DNA of 64,000 nt from Drosophila pseudoobscura (lineage: Eukaryota; Arthropoda; Insecta; Diptera; Drosophilidae). Position 1 is the first letter of the stretch. Each line of letters opens with the position of its first letter. A program made the translations under genes and the position numbers. Location of the stretch: assembly GCF_009870125.1 (NCBI RefSeq), contig NC_046680.1, forward strand, positions 10,478,001-10,542,000, in the 5' to 3' direction. The notes below the pieces were generated by a model, which saw only the letters and a list, made by a program, of their open reading frames with translations, did no database searches and was not told the DNA's origin. Below, in pieces: positions 53,474 through 64,000 of the stretch.

Positions 53474-53764
53474 TATTGGTACCGAGTAAAATAAAGATTT
53501 TAAACTAGAGAATAATGCAAGTTAGGCAATTTATTGTTTTGGAAAAGTTATGAAGTTTGGATCAAACAATGGGTTTCGATTTATTTTCAAAATCCCTTTT
53601 TTCCAATGTTAACAGTCTTAACGATAGTGGGAAACTCATGGTTAACTTAATCATACGGATAGCACACATATATGTGCCTAAACTACACTTCTAACATAAT
53701 TATAGTTGAGTAAACTAATTATTCAGTTTGGTGTATAATACAAGACAACCGCGTTCTACTATCC

Positions 53765-53812
53765 CTACTTACCCTGCAGTTTAGACGGAAAGTCCATGAA
53801 GAACTGATGTCG
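53765..53812 (-). pseudogene. Duplicated 3' tail fragment of mute
   Basis: Sixteen codons matching the end of mute (54776-54823), including the stop codon, with a few substitutions. The match continues beyond the stop through the downstream flank (53530-53760 against 54542-54775, with indels). The fragment stops abruptly at 53812, where GPCR-derived sequence begins. It is nonfunctional debris of a tandem duplication. Confidence 0.85.
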
Positions 53813-53897
53813 ATCTGCATTACGCTCAATGCCCTGCAACTGTCCCTGAACATTCTCGTGTATGTCGTAACCAAGGGCACCTCCGATGTGTGCATCC
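53812..53897 (+). pseudogene. Duplicated GPCR last-exon fragment
   Basis: Matches the GPCR exon from 51931 (ATCTGCAT.ACGCTCAATGCC) to about 52048, with an internal deletion of about 40 bases. It then jumps to sequence corresponding to 52811 onward. It carries no complete domain and marks the left end of the second copy of the duplicated unit. Confidence 0.85.
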
Positions 53898-53990
53898 ATT
53901 GCAAGAGCACATCATCCAGTTGAGCTAATAGTTTGTAGAAGAAAAAGTTCCCAACAAACACAAGTGAGATGTCCCACTTTTATTGAAATT

Positions 53991-54488
53991 TCATTTGGTG
54001 AATAAATAGATGGCCACTATCAGGCCATAGAGACCCAAGACCTCGGCAAATATCAGTATCAAAATAAGACCCACAAAGAGCTTCGGCTGCTGTGCAGCTG
54101 CACGAACACCAGCATCGCCCACAACGCCAATGGCAAAGCCAGCCGCCATTCCTGAGAGACCCACAGCCAGACCGGCGCCAAGATTGAGGAATCCCTTGTA
54201 GGTGGGGTACATCTTTATCAACGAACCGGTCAACAGTACCGAGACGACCAGTCCATAGATGGCTATAATCCCAGCCATTACCACGGGAATGATGGACTTC
54301 ATTATCAGCTCCGGATGCTTGACCGCCATAGATGAGATGCCAATGGCCGACTTGGCAGTCCCATAGGCAGCTCCCAGCGTGGAGAAGGCAATGGCTGATA
54401 CGGCTCCCATAATACAGAAGAAGAAGGCATACTGCGGCTGATCAAGCGTTGCCTCAGGGTCTATGCGATGTGCCTTTAGACTGGACAT
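53991..54488 (-). CDS. V-ATPase V0 proteolipid subunit c, copy B
   Basis: Tandem duplicate of copy A: 165 aa, intronless, with all four membrane helices, the FAEVLGLYG proton-binding motif and the LFTK C-terminus. The start is [16 protein letters not shown]. About a dozen nucleotides of 498 differ from copy A, more than half of them silent, while the flanking duplicated DNA has diverged more. So both copies seem to be kept by selection, or homogenised by gene conversion. The 3' UTR (CCCACTTTTATTGAAATTTC) is shared with copy A. It lies next to the intact mute 3' end, the ancestral neighbour arrangement. Confidence 0.93.
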   Translation of the reverse strand: MSSLKAHRIDPEATLDQPQYAFFFCIMGAVSAIAFSTLGAAYGTAKSAIGISSMAVKHPELIMKSIIPVVMAGIIAIYGLVVSVLLTGSLIKMYPTYKGFLNLGAGLAVGLSGMAAGFAIGVVGDAGVRAAAQQPKLFVGLILILIFAEVLGLYGLIVAIYLFTK

Positions 54489-54775
54489 AATTGGTATCTA
54501 GTCAAAGGTTTAAGATTAGAGAGTAAAGCAAGTTCAACAATTTATTCGTTTTGGAAAGGTTATGAAGTTTAGATCAAAGACTGTACTTGGATTTATATTA
54601 AAAACATTTTATTTTCCAATGTTAACAGTCTTAACGATAGTGGGAAACTCATGGTTAACGTAATCATAGGGAGAGCCGACATAGCTGTGGCCGTAAAAGA
54701 TCCTTCCAACATAATCATAGTAAACTAATTATTCAGTTTGGTGTATAATACAAGACACAGAGGCGCGTTCTTCCC

Positions 54776-61096
<6,321 letters not shown>

Positions 61097-61538
61097 TGCT
61101 TCGAGACATTTATATTCTTTACATTTATATTTCAGCAAAAAAGATTAACTTAAAAACAAAAATGCCACCAGTGTGTCCACAAAATGCCGCCACCAAAATT
61201 AGTTGATGGGGCTCTTTCGATAGCCAACTATCGCTTAGAATACGCACAATGGCAGTGTGTACTCTCTGTACTATCGATTGCCATTTCATCGAAAATTGTT
61301 GTGGAATTGTCCAGTTGCCGGGTGTTTCCAAGGCTAAATATTTTATGCACAAAAAATTTACTGCTGCTGCCGACGCCAGGACCTTCTCAACCGTGAGTGC
61401 TCTTTGAATAGGTAGCCGAACGCTGCGCAAAGCGTGGAGATCCAAATTGAATGTTATTTGATTGTGTCATACGCGGGTAAGCTCTGAACTTAGTGCGAAT
61501 CACATGCCCCATGACTCCACCCTTTGCAGGCATACGAA
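61097..61538. promoter_or_regulatory. Divergent promoter region of mute and veg
   Basis: The 442 bases between the two start codons include DRE-like sites (TTTCGATAGCCAACTATCG around 61216-61234 and CTATCGAT at 61271-61278). The veg 5' UTR contains a 53-nt intron, 61477-61529, with donor GTAAGC and acceptor TTTGCAG. No TATA box is apparent. This is a typical fly head-to-head housekeeping arrangement. Confidence 0.6.
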
Positions 61539-62897
61539 ATGATGGAAAAGGTAACAAAGCTGGCGCTTACCAGTCGCGTCATGGTGCTGGTGGTCCAACT
61601 GCTGGCAAACTTTGCCACGCCCGACCATAAGCCCGACGTGTTCCGCATGCCGCAATCGGAAGGCCCCAAGAAGAATGGACCGTTTCCTTGGCTCGACGAA
61701 CTGGTCCTACAGAGCTTGTCGGGCCTACGGCACTGGGATGGCGAGTACTTCCTGCACATAGCCAGCAATTTGTACACCTATGAGAACACCCTGGCGTTCT
61801 ATCCTCTGTATCCCGTCGTTGTGCGTCACGTGGCACAGGCGTGCCAGCATTTGGGAATACCATTGTCCCGAGACGCGCTCATCTTGCTTGTGGCAGTGGC
61901 CCTCAATGTTTTCATTTTCTGCAAGACGGCCAACGTACTATACAAGCTGACCCAACGGATGTTCAACGACCACAACAAGAGCTGGAACGCGGCTTTGATT
62001 TTCTGCTTCAATCCGGCGTCGATATTCTTTAGTGCCGCCTACTCGGAGACCTTCTTTGCCTTCGCCAGCTTCTCCCTTATGCTGGAGTGCATGAGATCTG
62101 AAAAGGACTTTCGGACTTTTCGGCTGGGAGCTGCCTTGACTGGATGCTTTGTCTGCCGCTCCAATGGACTCCTAACCCTGGGATTTCCCTTGTATTTTCT
62201 TGCTCGCCACATTCTGCTCTCTACAGGCTCGGTCCAGCGCTGCTGGCAGCTCTTCAAAATGGGCCTGGCAATGCTTGTTGCTCTTGGAATCCTCCACACA
62301 TACTACTTCTACATCTACCGACTGTACTGCTTGCCAGATGTTAAGGTGCAGCATGCCCAGCACGTCGTGGACTATGCCAAGGAGAGGAGCTACTTGATAT
62401 CTGGCCAGGCATCGGTTGGATCGCCCTGGTGCGGATACACCCTGCCGTTCCCCTACACGTATGTCCAATCGCACTACTGGGATGTGGGATTTCTGCGCTA
62501 TTACAAGTGGAAACAGCTTCCCAACTTTCTGTTGGCACTTCCCATGCTGCTCTTCATGCATTGGCACTGCTACGACTACATCAGGAAGCTCGTGGCCAAC
62601 ACATGGTCGAAGATCAGCCCGTCCGAGTACCAAGGCATCCTTAAGGAGCACATCTCTTTCCCATTCGTTCTACACGCCGCTGTGCTCACCCTCGTCTGCA
62701 CGTTGTACGTTCACATTCAAGTTTCCACCCGACTCTTGGCCTCGGCTACGCCCGTGTTCTATTGGTTTGCCGCCGATTACATGCCCAACACATTCCAGCT
62801 CTCTTTCCGCTCCAAGGCGGGGGTACTGTTCATATGGTGCCTCACATACAGCCTGGTGGGAACTGTTCTCTTCAGCAACAACTACCCATGGACGTAA
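61539..62897 (+). CDS. veg: GPI mannosyltransferase 2 (PIG-V)
   Basis: An ER multi-pass enzyme of the GT-C class that adds the second mannose to the GPI anchor from dolichol-phosphate mannose. A single coding exon gives 452 aa (human PIGV is about 490). The lumenal catalytic motif SGLRHWDGEYFLHIA (about residues 68-82) follows the first hydrophobic segment and holds the acidic residue expected in GT-C enzymes. Several hydrophobic helices follow, with conserved blocks FYPLYPVVVR, CFNPASIFFSAAYSE and YVQSHYWDVGFLRYY. The frame is open upstream of the ATG only as far as the splice acceptor at 61529, and no in-frame ATG occurs in the upstream exon. So ATGATG at 61539 is the start. It is divergent from mute. 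Confidence 0.92.
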   Translation: MMEKVTKLALTSRVMVLVVQLLANFATPDHKPDVFRMPQSEGPKKNGPFPWLDELVLQSLSGLRHWDGEYFLHIASNLYTYENTLAFYPLYPVVVRHVAQACQHLGIPLSRDALILLVAVALNVFIFCKTANVLYKLTQRMFNDHNKSWNAALIFCFNPASIFFSAAYSETFFAFASFSLMLECMRSEKDFRTFRLGAALTGCFVCRSNGLLTLGFPLYFLARHILLSTGSVQRCWQLFKMGLAMLVALGILHTYYFYIYRLYCLPDVKVQHAQHVVDYAKERSYLISGQASVGSPWCGYTLPFPYTYVQSHYWDVGFLRYYKWKQLPNFLLALPMLLFMHWHCYDYIRKLVANTWSKISPSEYQGILKEHISFPFVLHAAVLTLVCTLYVHIQVSTRLLASATPVFYWFAADYMPNTFQLSFRSKAGVLFIWCLTYSLVGTVLFSNNYPWT

Positions 62898-63029
62898 GGT
62901 GGATAAGATGATAAGGAGCACGAGCGCTGGCTGCCAAAGAGACTGTACATCCGAAAGGATTAAATTTGTAGCATGTAAATATTATTCATAATGTTGACCG
63001 CAAAATTGAATTAAATTTTTGAACTACGA

Positions 63030-63177
63030 CTAATCGATATCAGCTCATGCCAGCCACACATCACTATGTAATGCCTATCGATTTCTAAATCAGCTGTTGG
63101 GGTGAAGAGCAAAAACAAAGTAAAACAAAGCAAAAATTGTTTATCTGCACGATACGAGGAAATAAAAAAAGCAATAA
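63030..63177 (+). promoter_or_regulatory. Promoter region of the C1orf43-like gene
   Basis: AATCGATATC near 63033 and CTATCGATTT near 63076 resemble DREF sites, and AATCAGCTGTT near 63089 matches the E-box-type core promoter motif of fly housekeeping genes. The ATG follows within 100 bases. Confidence 0.5.
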
Positions 63178-64000
63178 ATGGATGGGCTGCACCTACATAA
63201 GATAAGCGACTTGCGCTCTCCAGAAAGTCAGGGCAAGGACGCCACAAGCAGCAACATGGAGCAGCTTTCGGGTGTTATGATAATCATAATTATCAGTGGA
63301 GGTGTGCTCACATCCTTGATGCTATTTATCTTTGCAAAGCGACAGATAATGCGGTTCCAGCTGCGTGGACGTCGCGGCCCTCATGTTCCAGTGGGCAACG
63401 ACGCCAAGAAGGTGCTGCGTCGGGAGATCGAACGGCGACTGGACTGCATCCAGAAGATAGCGCAGGAGCCAAAGCTGCTCTGGACCGACGGCGACAAGTA
63501 CATAGTGCCGCCGGAGCAGGAGGAGCCTCTTCCGCCTTATTACTACAGAATGAAGGCTGTGGACGACGTGAAGCTGCTGGAATCTGAGATCGCCCGGGCC
63601 GATGGCAGCTCACGGCACGCCCACGAGAGCCTTCGTGCCTTTCTCCTTACCACGCTGTCGATCCCACTTACCGGTGCGGGTCAACGCATGATTCACCAGT
63701 ACTGCGACATGTACGAGCACGCTCGCCACGATCCCAACGAGTTTGGCAAGGACGAATACGAGGCATATCACCATTTGTTGCTGAAGCTCTTGGAAGCGTA
63801 CGTAAACACTGCTCCCGTCTGGCTAGATTTATAATGAAACACTCTTTTAGATCCAAGCAGCTGAAGAATTACAACTCTAGGAAGGCCTCACCGGCCCGCA
63901 CTCCACGCAAGCAAACCAAAATGCACTCTCTACTGGATCCGGCTCGCCTGCGTCCTCCCACATCCTTAGACAATGTGCAACCGAGCAGTGAGCTGACTTC
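63178..64000 (+). CDS. C1orf43/NICE-3 family membrane protein (3' end outside window)
   Basis: Exon 63178-63797, a 53-nt intron, then exon 63851 to the window edge; 256 aa are visible and the gene is cut off. One hydrophobic segment (MIIIIISGGVLTSLMLFIFA, about 34-53) is followed by the family signature KRQIMRF and GRRGPHVPVG, then a helical cytosolic part with YYYRMKAVD. After the splice the frame reads SKQLKNYNSRKASPARTPRK, a basic Ser/Pro-rich tail. The human relative is a Golgi/endolysosomal single-pass protein linked to phagocytosis; its biochemical role is unclear. The unspliced frame would end 12 residues past the junction (63834), but the GTACGT donor and TTTTAG acceptor restore the family-like continuation. 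A start at the second ATG (63256, MEQLSG) is closer to the human N-terminus and possible. Confidence 0.85.

Overview
This is animal nuclear DNA from a Drosophila species. The introns are short, with GT..AG borders. The proteins match fly inaC (eye-PKC), Pkc53E, mute, Ufm1 and veg almost residue by residue. Housekeeping promoters carry the DRE motif TATCGATA, and the noncoding DNA is full of fly-type CA/TG, CT and CAACAG microsatellites. The inaC-Pkc53E pairing corresponds to cytological region 53E of D. melanogaster (Muller element C). The proteins differ enough from D. melanogaster to suggest another species group, perhaps the obscura group, but the sequence alone does not settle this.

Layout. 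Positions 1-1818 are noncoding DNA upstream of inaC. The 11-coding-exon inaC gene (1819-4798, +) follows. About 27 kb (4.8-31.7 kb) then has almost no coding capacity, except for an intact intronless Rpb5-type gene (21408-22040, -). Pkc53E (31701-47645, +) has 13 coding exons per isoform and long introns. It has a mutually exclusive pair of exons for the second C1 domain (37158-37272 and 41182-41293). One of its introns also houses two small tandem genes for secreted six-cysteine peptides (42592-42888 and 43160-43514, +) and, just before them, a foldback element. An AT-rich stretch, probably the Pkc53E 3' UTR, reaches about 50.3 kb.

The last 13 kb is gene-dense. It holds a rhodopsin-class peptide-type GPCR (50845-52419, +), a small secreted protein (52450-52755, -), two tandem V-ATPase proteolipid (subunit c) genes (52976-53473 and 53991-54488, -), mute (54776-61096, -) with Ufm1 nested in its intron (58262-58516, +), veg/PIG-V (61539-62897, +), and the 5' part of a C1orf43/NICE-3 family gene (63178 to the window end, +).

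How the genes relate. inaC and Pkc53E are paralogous conventional PKCs in tandem with shared intron positions. inaC keeps a C-terminal PDZ ligand for the photoreceptor INAD scaffold. The V-ATPase pair arose by a head-to-tail duplication of a segment running from inside the last GPCR exon to the 3' end of mute. The junction is still readable at about 53812, where a mute tail fragment meets a GPCR fragment. The most interesting candidates are the intronic six-cysteine peptide pair, the alternative C1B exons, the dated tandem duplication and the diverged intronless Rpb5 copy.
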